Of a stretch of DNA of 64,000 bases, positions 9,308 through 20,738 are shown in pieces. Every line of letters starts with the position of its first letter. Positions within the stretch are counted from its first letter, which is position 1. The position numbers and the translations under genes were made by a program. The notes beneath the pieces are model-generated. The model was not told the DNA's origin. It made no database searches and saw only the letters and a list, made by a program, of their open reading frames with translations. The stretch spans positions 62,001 to 126,000 of the forward strand of contig CAVTFG010000006.1 in assembly GCA_963734015.1 (NCBI GenBank). The letters are read 5' to 3'. This DNA comes from JALZKA01 sp963734015. GTDB lineage: Bacteria; Actinomycetota; Thermoleophilia; Solirubrobacterales; 70-9.

Positions 9308-9394
9308 GACGAGCACGACGGGCGGAAGCTCGCAGTTTGCGCCCGTGCGTAGCCACGCACGCCCACGCCCGGCGGGCACGCGCATGCCCCCGGA

Positions 9395-9400
9395 TATACT
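9395..9400 (+). promoter_or_regulatory. candidate -10 box of clpC within the 247-base gap
   Basis: TATACT stands alone in the GC-rich spacer between the lipoprotein and clpC (9308-9554). No convincing -35 lies at the right distance. It would give a leader of about 150 nt. I see no heat-shock (CIRCE or CtsR) operator in the spacer. Confidence 0.35.
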
Positions 9401-9554
9401 CGTTCCTCGCTGTAGTCGACAACCGGAGGTTCTAATCCCACGGCAACCCGCGGCCGAAGAAGTGGATAGAACCACCGGCGCGGTCGCGTCCCCCGAGACG
9501 ATTAGAACTACGAGGCACAGATTTCGGAACTAGGCAGAGGGCGGTTTTTGACAA

Positions 9555-12140
<2,586 letters not shown>

Positions 12141-12166
12141 CGGCGCCACTTCGCCGAGCGACGGCT

Positions 12167-12187
12167 AACCGGACACCGTGTCCGGTT
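12167..12187 (+). terminator. hairpin terminator after clpC
   Basis: A perfect 9-bp stem, AACCGGACA (12167-12175) and TGTCCGGTT (12179-12187), closes a CCG loop 27 nt after the clpC stop. There is no U-tract, as is common in GC-rich actinobacteria. Confidence 0.65.
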
Positions 12188-12245
12188 CCCCGACGTTCGG
12201 CGGTGGTGGGGCGAAGCCGTCGGGTCCGGACCCTAGATTGGGTGC

Positions 12246-13637
12246 GTGGCGCGTCAGACCTCATACTTCTGCAGCTCGTGCGGGCACGAATCCCTGCGCT
12301 GGGCGGGCCAGTGCGCCGGATGCGGCGAGTGGAACACGCTGGTCGAGGCGCCACGGCCTGACGCCAAACCCGCCGCGGGCGGGCGCGGCGGCGGGCGCGC
12401 GAAGCGGGGAAACGCCGCGAAGCCCGTCGCCCTCCGCGACGTCTCCGCGCCTGCGGTCGCCCGCCTCGAGACCGGGATCGACGAGCTCGACCGCGTGCTC
12501 GGCGGGGGTCTCGTCCCGGGCTCGATCGTCCTGCTCGGCGGCTCACCGGGGATCGGGAAGTCCACCCTGACCGGGATGGCGCTCGGCAACCTGGTCGCCA
12601 CGGGGCGGAGCACCCTCTACGTCAGCGGCGAGGAGTCCGCCGCCCAGGTGCGGATGCGCGCGTCCCGGCTGGGTGATGCCGCGCTGGCGGTGCCGGCGAT
12701 CGCGGAGACCTCTCTGGAGACGGTGCTCGCCACGCTCGAGTCCGAGCGGCCCGATGCCTGCGTGATCGACTCGATCCAGACGCTGAACGCTGAGGGCATG
12801 ACCGGTGCACCGGGGTCGGTCGGACAGGTCCGGGAGGCCGCCAACGCGATCCTCGAGGTCGCGAAGCGCATCGACTGTGCCGTGATCCTGGTCGGTCACG
12901 TGACCAAGGAGGGAGCCGTCGCCGGCCCCCGGGTCCTCGAGCACCTGGTCGATTGCGTGCTGCTGTTCGAGGGCGAGCGCGAGCGGAGCTTCCGGACGCT
13001 CCGGGCCCTCAAGAACCGCTTCGGGGCGACCAGCGAGGTCGGCGTCTTCGAGATGAAGGGCGGCGGCCTGGTCGAGGTCGAGGACCCCTCGGCGCGGTTC
13101 GTCGGCGAGGCGTCCGGGGCGCCAGGCTCGTGCGTGCTCTGCTCGATGGAAGGGACGCGACCGCTCCTGGTCGAGGTCCAGGCGCTCGTGGCGCCGACCG
13201 AGATCGTGCCGCCACGCCGGGTCGCGAACGGCGTGGATCGCAACCGGCTCGCGATGATCCTTGCCGTGCTGGCCCGCCACGGTGGACCGGGACTGGCGAG
13301 CGCAGACGTCTTCGTGAACGTCGCCGGCGGCGTTCGGGTCGACGAGCCGGGGGCGGATCTGGCGGTGGCGCTCGCCATCGTCTCCGCGCACCGCGGTGAG
13401 CCGCTCGCCGGACCTGAGGGCAAGCCGCTCGCCTGTTTCGGGGAGGTCGGGTTGACCGGCGAGCTCCGCACCGTCGGCCACGCCGACCGCCGCCTGGCCG
13501 AGGCCCTCAAGTTCGGCCTCGGCCCGGTCCTCGGCCCACCCGAGACCGAACGGATGTCCGGCCTCGCCCCGCAGGCGACCCTGCGCAAGGCGCTGAGCGC
13601 CGGCCTCACCCGTGCGCCGACGAGAGCGGCCGCTTAG
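12246..13637 (+). CDS. radA: DNA repair protein RadA (Sms)
   Basis: Hexameric RecA-like helicase that promotes branch migration during recombination. The 463 residues begin with a C4 zinc finger (FCSSCGHESLRWAGQCAGCGEW), then a RecA-like core with Walker A GGSPGIGKST, the family-specific KNRFG motif, and a Lon-protease-like C-terminal domain (LASADVFVNVAGGVRVDEPG). GTG 12246 is 6 nt after TAGATT (12234-12239). The clpC-radA-disA order is kept apart from two inserted minus-strand genes. Confidence 0.97.
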   Translation: MARQTSYFCSSCGHESLRWAGQCAGCGEWNTLVEAPRPDAKPAAGGRGGGRAKRGNAAKPVALRDVSAPAVARLETGIDELDRVLGGGLVPGSIVLLGGSPGIGKSTLTGMALGNLVATGRSTLYVSGEESAAQVRMRASRLGDAALAVPAIAETSLETVLATLESERPDACVIDSIQTLNAEGMTGAPGSVGQVREAANAILEVAKRIDCAVILVGHVTKEGAVAGPRVLEHLVDCVLLFEGERERSFRTLRALKNRFGATSEVGVFEMKGGGLVEVEDPSARFVGEASGAPGSCVLCSMEGTRPLLVEVQALVAPTEIVPPRRVANGVDRNRLAMILAVLARHGGPGLASADVFVNVAGGVRVDEPGADLAVALAIVSAHRGEPLAGPEGKPLACFGEVGLTGELRTVGHADRRLAEALKFGLGPVLGPPETERMSGLAPQATLRKALSAGLTRAPTRAAA

Positions 13638-13643
13638 CGGCTC

Positions 13644-14429
13644 CTAGCGGCGTCGCCGGGCCGTGATCAACCAGGAACGCGAATCGAGGACCACGCCGTG
13701 CTCGTCGCTGTGGTGCGCCGCGAGCGTCTCGCGCAGGCGCTCGACGGCACGAGCCGCCTCGCGGTCGCTCAACCGCGCGAGTGCCGCGCTCGTGCTCTGA
13801 AAGCCACGGACGACCGCGAGCGCGGCATCGAGGTCGTGTCCGTAGAGGACCGGCTCGTGGACGTCCTCGAAATGCACGCCGTCGAAGCCGGCGCCCGCGA
13901 GGATGCGCGAGGTGGCTTCGGGATCGCCGAGCGAGAACGGGTCCGCGCCCGGCGGAGGCGCTTGCGCCGCGTCGCCCAGCGCCGCGTCGATCGCCAACGC
14001 CCATGCGTTGTCCTCGATCCGCTGCCACACGAGCAGCACGAGCCGCGCCTCGGGTCGGAGGGCGGTGGCGATGTTGGCGAACGCGGCGGCCGGATCGGCG
14101 AAGAACATCGTCCCGAAGCGGCTGATCGCCACGTTGAAGCGGGCCGGCTCGAAGCGATGCACCTGGGCGTCGCCAAGCTCGTACCGGACGTTGTCGAGCC
14201 GTTCGGCGCCCGTCAGCTGACGGGCGCGCTCAAGCATGCGCTCAGACACGTCGACGCCGACAACGCGGCCGGGCGCCGCAGCACGTGCCGCTTCGCGAGT
14301 CGTCAGCCCGGTTCCGCATCCGACGTCGACGACCTCGTCACCTGGGCTGATCCCGTAGGCGGCGCGAAGGTGGTCATGGTGAGCGCGCAGCTCGGCGTCG
14401 TAGAAGTCCAGGCTGTTCGGCGAGGACAC
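13644..14429 (-). CDS. class I SAM-dependent methyltransferase
   Basis: 261 residues of Rossmann methyltransferase type (Methyltransf_11/25 group). The SAM-binding motif I is VVDVGCGTGLTTREAA near residue 35, followed by VVGVDVSERMLERAR (acidic end of beta-2), VRYELGDAQVH and FNVAISRFGTMFFADP. The substrate cannot be read from the sequence. GTG 14429 follows TAGCAT (14437-14442, minus strand) by 7 nt. It is one of two minus-strand genes inserted between radA and disA. Confidence 0.85.
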   Translation of the reverse strand: MSSPNSLDFYDAELRAHHDHLRAAYGISPGDEVVDVGCGTGLTTREAARAAAPGRVVGVDVSERMLERARQLTGAERLDNVRYELGDAQVHRFEPARFNVAISRFGTMFFADPAAAFANIATALRPEARLVLLVWQRIEDNAWALAIDAALGDAAQAPPPGADPFSLGDPEATSRILAGAGFDGVHFEDVHEPVLYGHDLDAALAVVRGFQSTSAALARLSDREAARAVERLRETLAAHHSDEHGVVLDSRSWLITARRRR

Positions 14430-14471
14430 CGGCGCGATGCTATGGGCTACGGCAGTACGCGGAGGCGCCGG

Positions 14472-15848
14472 CTACGCCAGGGAGATGTTGTGGTTGCCGC
14501 TGATCAGGCCGTCGGGGTCGTAGCGGCGCTTCACGTCCCGAAGCCGGGCCAGCGTCTCGGGTGCGAAGATCGCCTCGAGATCGGTGGGACGGTCGGCGAA
14601 GTTGAAGTAGCAGCTACCCGTCGACCACGGTTTGAGCGCCTCGCAGACGGCGTCGATCTGGGCGTTGATCGCCTGGCCCATCTCAGGGCTCATGGGCAGG
14701 CCGATGCCGCCGAACACGTACTCGGCGTCGAGGTGCGACAGAGCACCGGCTCCCTCCGCCGGCCGGCCGACCGCCCCGCCGCATTGGCGCAGCTCGGCGG
14801 CGAGCAGCGGCGAGCCCGAATCGGGTCCGGCCGTTTCGATGAACGCATCGATCGCTTCCTGCGGCGTCTTGCGAATCGAGGTGGTGTAGACGAGGCCGGG
14901 CACCGGCTCGTCGGGCTCCATGTGAACCGCGGGCAGCCCTGAGGGCGTCATCGTCTGGAAGGTGTCCATGACCGGCTCCCCGAGCTCGCGAATCGGCTGG
15001 ATCAGCTCGGCGCCGTCCGACTCAGGCCCGGCGTAACACGCGCCGAGCGTAAGCAGCGGCCTGTCCTGGAGCGGCTCCGGGATCTGCGGCAATGGTGGCA
15101 GCTGTAGAAACCGCACGATCGAGGTGACTTCGTCGGGCATCCGGGCGGCCCACTCGAAGTAACGGTTGACGATCTCGGTCGAGCGCTCGTCCGCGGGATA
15201 GATGACGCTGCCGGCGAAGACCTCGGGCAGCTCGGCGAGGCCGAACTCGATCGCGGTGACGACGCCGAAGCTGCCGCCGCCCCCGCGCAGGGCCCAGAAC
15301 AGGTCGGGGTCATTGTCGGCGTCCACCCGGCGCCGTTCGCCGTCGGCGGTGACCAACTCGATCGCCCGCACGCTGTTGCACGCGAGGCCGTGGCGGCGGG
15401 CGAGCCAGCCGAAGCCGCCGCCGGTCGTGTAGCCGACGACGCCGATATCGGGGGCCGACCCTGAGAGGTTCGCGAGGCCGTGCTCGCCCGCGGCGGGGTT
15501 GGCCTCCATCCACAGCACCCCGGCCTCATAGCGGCCGACGCGCGCCTCGGCATCGATCTCGATGCCCTTCATGCGATCGGTCCTGAGCAGGATCGAGCCG
15601 TCGAGCGGGCCGCGGGAACCGGCCCCGTGACCGGTGCCCTGGGCCGCGATTCCGAGGCCGCTCGCCCGCGCGAAGTTGATCGCGGCGACGACGTCGTCGG
15701 CGCTCTCCGCGTACGCCACGGCCGCCGGATTCTGGTCGGCCGCGAGGTTCCAGGCCGCCCGCGCCTGGTCCCAGCCCTCGTCGCCCGGCGAGACCACCGT
15801 CCCGATGAAGTCGCGATCAAGCGTGGCGCTGTCCACCGTGTTCCCCAT
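14472..15848 (-). CDS. FAD-dependent oxidase, berberine-bridge-enzyme family
   Basis: 458 residues with the PCMH-type FAD domain: AYAESADDVVAAINFARASG, a GTGHGA motif at the position where this family attaches FAD to histidine, GVVGYTTGGGFGWLARRHGLACNSV, and WALRGGGGSFGVVT. The C-terminal BBE motif region FNFADRPTD and RLRDVKRRYDPDGLI is present. Such enzymes oxidise sugars, alcohols or secondary metabolites; the substrate is unknown. No signal peptide is visible. ATG 15848 has a good ribosome binding site (GGGAGGA). It lies next to a methyltransferase but separated by 42 bp, so a shared pathway is only a guess. Confidence 0.88.
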   Translation of the reverse strand: MGNTVDSATLDRDFIGTVVSPGDEGWDQARAAWNLAADQNPAAVAYAESADDVVAAINFARASGLGIAAQGTGHGAGSRGPLDGSILLRTDRMKGIEIDAEARVGRYEAGVLWMEANPAAGEHGLANLSGSAPDIGVVGYTTGGGFGWLARRHGLACNSVRAIELVTADGERRRVDADNDPDLFWALRGGGGSFGVVTAIEFGLAELPEVFAGSVIYPADERSTEIVNRYFEWAARMPDEVTSIVRFLQLPPLPQIPEPLQDRPLLTLGACYAGPESDGAELIQPIRELGEPVMDTFQTMTPSGLPAVHMEPDEPVPGLVYTTSIRKTPQEAIDAFIETAGPDSGSPLLAAELRQCGGAVGRPAEGAGALSHLDAEYVFGGIGLPMSPEMGQAINAQIDAVCEALKPWSTGSCYFNFADRPTDLEAIFAPETLARLRDVKRRYDPDGLISGNHNISLA

Positions 15849-15891
15849 TGCATTCCTCCCGTGTCGAACCGGGCCATACCCTACATCCCGC

Positions 15892-15918
15892 TTGACAAAG
15901 CCCTTTCCGACCTATCCA
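15892..15918 (+). promoter_or_regulatory. candidate promoter of disA-carD-ispD
   Basis: A perfect -35 TTGACA (15892-15897) and TATCCA (15913-15918) are 15 bp apart. The short spacer lowers confidence. No better pair is visible between the divergent oxidase gene and disA. Confidence 0.45.
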
Positions 15919-15973
15919 GGAGGGATTGAGCGGAGCGTGGTTTGCAGGGCCTATCTGTCATCCTCAATTGGTG

Positions 15974-17080
15974 ATGGCGCTGCCTAGCGGTGATGAGCTA
16001 ACCGAACTTGAGGCGCGTCAGGACCCTCGTCTGCTGCGCGCCCTCGACACCGTGGCGCCCGGCACTCCCCTCCGCGAGGGGATCGACAACATCGTCCATG
16101 CGCAGACCGGCGGGCTGATCCTGGTCGCCGAGGCGGATGAGGTCTCGTTCCTGTTCTCGGGCGGGATCAAGCTCGATGTCGACTACTCGCCGGCGTTGCT
16201 CTACCAGCTCGCGAAGATGGACGGCGCGATCGTCCTCGAGCCGGAGACGAACCGCATCTGCTGGGCGAACGTGCAGCTGATGCCGGATCCGACGATCCTC
16301 TCGATGGAGACAGGGACACGTCACCGGACGGCCGAGCGCGTCTCGAAGCAGACCAAGGCGCTGCTCATCGCGATCTCGCAGCGGCGGGACGTGGTCTCGC
16401 TCTACGTGGGCGGGATCAAGTACATCCTCGAGGACATCGCCACGGTGCTGTCGAAGGCGAACCAGGGCCTGGCGACCCTCGAGAAATACCGCGCGCGCCT
16501 CAACCAGGTTTCGGGCCGGCTCACGCAGCTCGAGTTCGCCGGCGACGCCGTCCTCTACGACGTCCTCTCGGCGCTGCAGCGGGCCGAGTTGGTCACGCGC
16601 ATGGCCACCGAGGTCGAGCGGTGGATCATCGAGCTCGGAGCCGAGGGCCGGCTGATCGAGATGCAGCTCGAGGAAGTGGTCGTCGGCGTGATCGCCGAGC
16701 GGGCCGCCCTGGTGCGCGATTACGCCGTCGACATCTCAGAGCCCGCCGTCGAGGGCGCCACCGCCGAGCTCAGCCACCTCGACCACCAGGAGCTGCTCGA
16801 CTTCGGCCGTCTGGCCGAGCTTCTCGGACACGACCGCAAGACCAAAAGCCTTGACTTTCCCGTAACGCCGCGGGGCTTCCGCGCGCTTTCGCGCGTGCCG
16901 AGGCTCCCCCGCCTGGTGGCCCAGAGCGTCGTCGACCATTTCGGCGACCTCGACGCCATCCTCGCCGCCACCGACAGTGATCTGGAGGCGGTCGAGGGGG
17001 TGGGGGATGCTCGCGGGATCGAGATCCGCGAGGGCCTTCGCCGGCTCCAAGAGGTCGAAGTCATCGACCGTTACCCATGA
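15974..17080 (+). CDS. disA: DNA-integrity scanning protein, diadenylate cyclase DisA
   Basis: Makes cyclic di-AMP from two ATP and scans DNA for branched structures. The N-terminal DAC domain has KMDGAIVLE (DGA near residue 82) and GTRHRTAERVS (RHR near residue 115), both catalytic. A helical linker and a C-terminal HhH domain (AATDSDLEAVEGVGDARGIEI) follow. I chose ATG 15974; the frame is open to TTG 15926, and GTG 15971 is also possible. An AGGAGGGA run at 15918-15925 is too close to TTG 15926 to be a normal ribosome binding site. radA-disA proximity matches Firmicutes; carD follows directly. Confidence 0.95.
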   Translation: MALPSGDELTELEARQDPRLLRALDTVAPGTPLREGIDNIVHAQTGGLILVAEADEVSFLFSGGIKLDVDYSPALLYQLAKMDGAIVLEPETNRICWANVQLMPDPTILSMETGTRHRTAERVSKQTKALLIAISQRRDVVSLYVGGIKYILEDIATVLSKANQGLATLEKYRARLNQVSGRLTQLEFAGDAVLYDVLSALQRAELVTRMATEVERWIIELGAEGRLIEMQLEEVVVGVIAERAALVRDYAVDISEPAVEGATAELSHLDHQELLDFGRLAELLGHDRKTKSLDFPVTPRGFRALSRVPRLPRLVAQSVVDHFGDLDAILAATDSDLEAVEGVGDARGIEIREGLRRLQEVEVIDRYP

Positions 17081-17129
17081 CCAACACCGCGGCTGCCCGG
17101 GGTGGCCGCGAACCGAGAAGGAGGACGCA

Positions 17130-17699
17130 ATTCCTGAAGTAGCAACGGAGGAATCGGTCGAGATCGGAGACGAGCTCGGCCCCGTCGAGTGCACGTTCCA
17201 GGCGGGAGACCACGTCGTCTATCCGCACCACGGGGCCGGAGTGGTTCAGCTGCGGGAGTCGAAGGAGCTCCTCGGGGAGAAGCGCGATTACCTGACGATC
17301 AAGATTCTCCACAACGACATGACCGTGATGGTTCCCTGTGAGAACGCGCATCGCGCCGGGCTGCGGCGGGTCATCGACCCGAAGCAGGTCGAGGAAGTGA
17401 TCGACGTTCTGACCGGAGACCTGTCCGAGATGCCGAAGAACTGGAACCGCCGGTTCAAGTACAACCGGGAGAAGATCAAGACCGGCGACATCTTCGAGAT
17501 CGCCGAGGTCGTTCGGAACCTCGCCATCCGCGAGTGGGAGAAGGGCCTCTCGACCGGCGAGAAGCAGATGTACACGCGGGCCAAGAAGATCCTGGCCTCC
17601 GAGTTCATGTACGCGCTGGAGAAGGACGAGGAGGGCGCCGAGAACTACATCGACGGCCTGCTCGAGGACCGCTTCGGCGCTCCCAAGGCGACTGCCTGA
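17130..17699 (+). CDS. carD: CarD family transcriptional regulator, apparent AUU start
   Basis: Binds RNA polymerase beta and stabilises the open promoter complex at many genes, including rRNA promoters. The protein has the CarD/TRCF Tudor-like domain (VECTFQAGDHVVYPHHGAG, then DYLTIKILHNDMTVMVPCENA) and a helical DNA-binding half (KNWNRRFKYNREKIKTG, then EKGLSTGEKQMYTRAKKIL). No ATG, GTG, TTG or CTG lies in frame between the disA stop and the conserved domain. The strongest ribosome binding site of the window (GAGAAGGAGG, 17115-17124) sits 5 nt before ATT 17130. An AUU start is therefore the best reading; an indel making CTG 17134 the start is the alternative. Confidence 0.92.
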   Translation: MPEVATEESVEIGDELGPVECTFQAGDHVVYPHHGAGVVQLRESKELLGEKRDYLTIKILHNDMTVMVPCENAHRAGLRRVIDPKQVEEVIDVLTGDLSEMPKNWNRRFKYNREKIKTGDIFEIAEVVRNLAIREWEKGLSTGEKQMYTRAKKILASEFMYALEKDEEGAENYIDGLLEDRFGAPKATA

Positions 17700-17718
17700 G
17701 GCAGCTAAAGCAACGGCC

Positions 17719-18378
17719 GTGATCGCGGCCGCCGGCTCCGGAACCCGTCTCGGAGCCGGCGGCCCGAAGGCCCTCGTGGAGGTCGCCGGGCGGCCGCTCG
17801 TCGCCTGGTCCCTCGACGCGATCGCCGCCGCCGAGAGGATCGGCCCGGTGGTGATCGCGGCGCCGGCGGGGTTCGAGGCCGAGCTCGAAGCCGTCGCCCC
17901 CGACGCCGCCGTGGTGGCCGGCGCATCCTCGCGCTCGGGCTCGGTGGCCAACGCACTTGCGCGGGTGGAGACCGAGATCGTGGCGGTGCACGACGCCGCC
18001 CGGCCGCTTGCGCCGCCGGCGCTGTTCGACTCGGTTGTCGAGGCGCTGGCGGAGGACCCGGGGAGCGACGGCATGATCGCCGCGGCGCCGGTCCCGGACA
18101 CGCTGAAACGGGCGTCGGGTGACCGCCTCCGGGTGAGCGAGACGATGGACCGCGAGGGGCTCTGGGCGATCCAGACCCCGCAGGCATTCCGCACCGACGC
18201 GCTGCGCGGCGCGCTCGCGGTGGACGCGGCCAGCCTCGAGGCCGCCACGGACGACGCGATGCTGGTCGAGGCGGCCGGCGGGAGCGTGCGCCTGCATCCC
18301 GTGACCGAACCCAACCCCAAGGTCACGAGCGCCGCCGACCTCGCGCTGGTCGAGGCTCTCCTGCGTGATCTCGGCTAA
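17719..18378 (+). CDS. ispD: 2-C-methyl-D-erythritol 4-phosphate cytidylyltransferase
   Basis: Couples CTP to MEP in the non-mevalonate isoprenoid pathway. The 219 residues carry the nucleotidyl-transferase signature AAAGSGTRLGAGGPKALVEVAGRPL, VVHDAARPL in the form AVHDAARPLAPP, and the late WAIQTPQAFR motif. GTG 17719 lies 19 nt after the carD stop, so the gene is read with disA-carD. It overlaps the convergent DUF389 gene by 4 bp. ispF, two steps later in the pathway, is 1.9 kb downstream. Confidence 0.95.
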   Translation: MIAAAGSGTRLGAGGPKALVEVAGRPLVAWSLDAIAAAERIGPVVIAAPAGFEAELEAVAPDAAVVAGASSRSGSVANALARVETEIVAVHDAARPLAPPALFDSVVEALAEDPGSDGMIAAAPVPDTLKRASGDRLRVSETMDREGLWAIQTPQAFRTDALRGALAVDAASLEAATDDAMLVEAAGGSVRLHPVTEPNPKVTSAADLALVEALLRDLG

Positions 18379-19391
18379 ATCTCGTCGGGTCGCTTGTACG
18401 TGACGCTGCCCTCGCGGCGGCTCCGGCCGAGCGGGAGCCCGGCAGCCTCGCGCGCTCCGGCCGAGAGGTGGGCGCGCCGGCGGCGCACGTAGAGGCGGCG
18501 CTGTAGGTAGAGAACGGCGACGCCCGCGGCGACGATCGCCCCGAGGTTGATCGCGAGCTGCGCGGCCGCGCCCCAGACCTCGTCGTCACCGAGCGCGGCG
18601 GCGACCCCGATATTGGCTGCCGCCGGGATCGTCGTGACCGAGATCAGCACTCCGACCAGTGCCCCGGACTTGGCGGAGGTGAGGGACAGGACGCCGGCGG
18701 TGCCGGCGAGGGCGGCGACGATCGCGGTGAAGTGGTCGGGCCGCGAGATGAAGTCCGTAAAGGGGTGCCCGTCTTGCGAGAAGTCCTCGGGGATCAACCC
18801 GGTTGCGTCGAACAGGAGGGTAACCAGGAGGCTGGCGGCGATCGCCAGGGGAAATCCGACGGCGAGCGCGGTCAGCGACCGCTTCGCCAGGTCGCCGCGC
18901 TTGTGCACCACCGCCACGCAGAGACCCGCCAACGGCCCGAACTCCGGCCCGACCACCATCGCCCCGATGATCAGGATGATCTGGTCGGTGAGAATCCCGA
19001 CCGCCGCGATCAGGGTCGCGACGACCATGAAGGCGAGGAAGCTGGCCGAGAGCTCGACGTTCTCCGAGGTGCGGGACTCGACCTCTTCCCAAACCACAGC
19101 GTCCGTCGGCAGGCCGTGCGCGGCCTTCTCGGCGTGCACGGCGGCGGCGGAGATCTGCGAGTCGATGTCCTCCAGCGAGATGGAACCCTCGCGGTCGATC
19201 TCGAGCTCGCGCAGGTCGGAGACGATCACGCTGGCGTCCTCGCGCGCGACGTCGACCAGGATCACGTCGCCCTCGGGGCGCTGTGCCGCCCGCTCGAGGA
19301 AGATCAGGTTGCAGGCCGACGGCGTGTGCTCGAGCAGGTCGAGCGCGTGCTGCGTCTGGTGGCTCGGAACGACGATCCGCAGATGAACCAT
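18375..19391 (-). CDS. DUF389 (TIGR00341-type) integral membrane protein
   Basis: 338 residues. A soluble N-terminal region of about 120 residues (MVHLRIVVPSHQ, ending VWEEVESRTSENVELSASF) precedes six to seven hydrophobic segments with the family motif ILIIGAMVVGPEFGPLAGLC, and a basic C-terminal tail. Family function is unknown. ATG 19391 follows TAGGTT (19399-19404, minus strand) by 7 nt, back to back with the leaderless promoter of the PHP gene. The gene interrupts the ispD-ispF pair. Confidence 0.88.
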   Translation of the reverse strand: MVHLRIVVPSHQTQHALDLLEHTPSACNLIFLERAAQRPEGDVILVDVAREDASVIVSDLRELEIDREGSISLEDIDSQISAAAVHAEKAAHGLPTDAVVWEEVESRTSENVELSASFLAFMVVATLIAAVGILTDQIILIIGAMVVGPEFGPLAGLCVAVVHKRGDLAKRSLTALAVGFPLAIAASLLVTLLFDATGLIPEDFSQDGHPFTDFISRPDHFTAIVAALAGTAGVLSLTSAKSGALVGVLISVTTIPAAANIGVAAALGDDEVWGAAAQLAINLGAIVAAGVAVLYLQRRLYVRRRRAHLSAGAREAAGLPLGRSRREGSVTYKRPDEI

Positions 19392-19423
19392 TCTCAGGAA
19401 CCTAACCGCATACCCTGCGGGCG

Positions 19424-20251
19424 ATGCTGACGGACTACCACGTCCACCTGCGCCCGGACGACCTCGAGACCACTCCCGCAGCCGAGTTCTTCACCGACGA
19501 GAACGCGGCCCGCTATCGCAACGCCGCCGAGGAGGCCGGCATCGAGGAGCTCGGCGTCTCGGAGCACATCCACCGCTTCACCGACGCCCTGGAGATCTGG
19601 GATCACCCGTTCTGGCGCGAGCAGGCACGCGACGATCTCACCGCGTACTGCGAGTTCGTGAGCTCGACCGACCTGCGGCTCGGGATCGAGATGGACTTCG
19701 TGCCGGGCCGGGAGGACCGGATCGCGAACCTGCTCGGCGCCCACGATTTCGACTACGTGGTGGGTTCCGTGCATTTCGTCCGACACAACGCCGTCGACCA
19801 CCGCGTGTTCGACATCTGGGAGGAGGTTGGCGACCCGGATCGCGTCTGGGCGGGGTATTTCGAAGCGCTGGCCGAGGCCGCCCGCAGCGGGCTCTTCGAC
19901 ATCCTCGCCCACCCCGACCTCGTCAAGGTCTGGGGCGAGGAGCGCCCGACCCCCACGCGGGACGTCCGCTTCTTCTACGAACCGGTGGTCGAAGCGATAG
20001 CCGACTCCGGCATCGCCGTCGAGGTTTCGACCGCCGGCTACCGGAAGCCCGTGCGCGAGATCTATCCGGCGCCCGCGTTCGCCGAGATGTGCGTCGACGC
20101 CGGGGCCGTGTTCGCGCTCTCGTCGGACGCTCACGAGCCCGAGAACATCGGCTACGAGTACGAGCGCGCCGTCGAGGAGATGCGCGGTTGGGGCGTCTCT
20201 GAGCTGGCGGTGTTCGAACGCCGCGAGCGCAGCCTCAAGGAGCTCGGATGA
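19424..20251 (+). CDS. PHP-domain phosphoesterase, histidinol-phosphatase-like
   Basis: 275 residues. Metal ligands typical of the PHP fold are visible: DYHVHLR at the start, GVSEHIHRF, GIEMDFVPGRE, VVGSVHFV, DILAHPDLVK and LSSDAHEP. This pattern fits HisK-type histidinol phosphatase (last phosphatase step of histidine synthesis), but no other his gene is nearby, so another phosphate ester is possible. ATG 19424 is 7 nt after TACCCT (19411-19416). The stop overlaps the ispF start (ATGA), so the two are translationally coupled. Confidence 0.82.
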   Translation: MLTDYHVHLRPDDLETTPAAEFFTDENAARYRNAAEEAGIEELGVSEHIHRFTDALEIWDHPFWREQARDDLTAYCEFVSSTDLRLGIEMDFVPGREDRIANLLGAHDFDYVVGSVHFVRHNAVDHRVFDIWEEVGDPDRVWAGYFEALAEAARSGLFDILAHPDLVKVWGEERPTPTRDVRFFYEPVVEAIADSGIAVEVSTAGYRKPVREIYPAPAFAEMCVDAGAVFALSSDAHEPENIGYEYERAVEEMRGWGVSELAVFERRERSLKELG

Positions 20252-20709
20252 GCGCTCGAGTCGGCATCGGGTACGACAGCCACCGCTTCGCCGAGGGCCG
20301 CCGCCTGGTCCTGGGCGGAGTCGAGATCGAGCACGACCTGGGCCTCGAAGGCCACTCGGACGCCGACGTCGTCGCCCACGCGATCACCGACGCCGTGCTG
20401 GGCGCGGCCGGGCTGGGCGATCTCGGGACGCACTTCCCGCCGGACGACGAGCGCTGGCGCGACGCCGACTCGGTCGACCTCCTGCGCACCGCGGTGGCGA
20501 TGGTCCGCGGTCACGCGGTGAACGTCGACGCCACCGTGGTCTGCGAGGCGCCGCGCCTGGGCGAGCACCGACCCGAGATGGAACGCCTGCTCGGCGCGGC
20601 GCTGGGCGCGCCCGTCAGCGTCAAGGCGACCACCAACGAGGGCATGGGCTGGATCGGTCGTGGCGAAGGCGTCGCGTGCATCGCCGTGGCCCTTCTCGAG
20701 GTCGACTGA
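20248..20709 (+). CDS. ispF: 2-C-methyl-D-erythritol 2,4-cyclodiphosphate synthase
   Basis: Cyclises CDP-ME 2-phosphate to MEcPP in isoprenoid synthesis. The 153 residues match the family: GIGYDSHRFAEGRRLVLGGVEI (zinc ligands D and H), GHSDADVVAHAITDAVLGAAGLGDLGTHFP and the C-terminal KATTNEGMGWIGRGEGVAC. The ATG overlaps the PHP gene stop by 4 nt. Its grouping with ispD follows the Bacillus order. Confidence 0.96.
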   Translation: MSARVGIGYDSHRFAEGRRLVLGGVEIEHDLGLEGHSDADVVAHAITDAVLGAAGLGDLGTHFPPDDERWRDADSVDLLRTAVAMVRGHAVNVDATVVCEAPRLGEHRPEMERLLGAALGAPVSVKATTNEGMGWIGRGEGVACIAVALLEVD

Positions 20710-20738
20710 TTGGCCCTGGCGCTGGGTAGGGTTGTGAC

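Noticed and set aside
9548..9553. Perfect TTGACA just before clpC
   Set aside because: No -10 box lies 16-18 bp downstream, and it would place the transcription start inside the gene.
13644..15848. Biosynthetic gene cluster from the methyltransferase and oxidase pair
   Set aside because: Only two genes, separated by a gap, with no scaffold-forming enzyme.
15918..15928. AGGAGGGA with TTG 15926 as the disA start
   Set aside because: The Shine-Dalgarno-like run directly touches the TTG, leaving no spacing, and the extra 16 residues are not DisA-like.
17077..17139. 20-codon ORF from ATG 17077 overlapping the disA stop
   Set aside because: It ends just after the carD ribosome binding site and has no sign of selection. 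It was considered as an alternative carD N-terminus but is in another frame.
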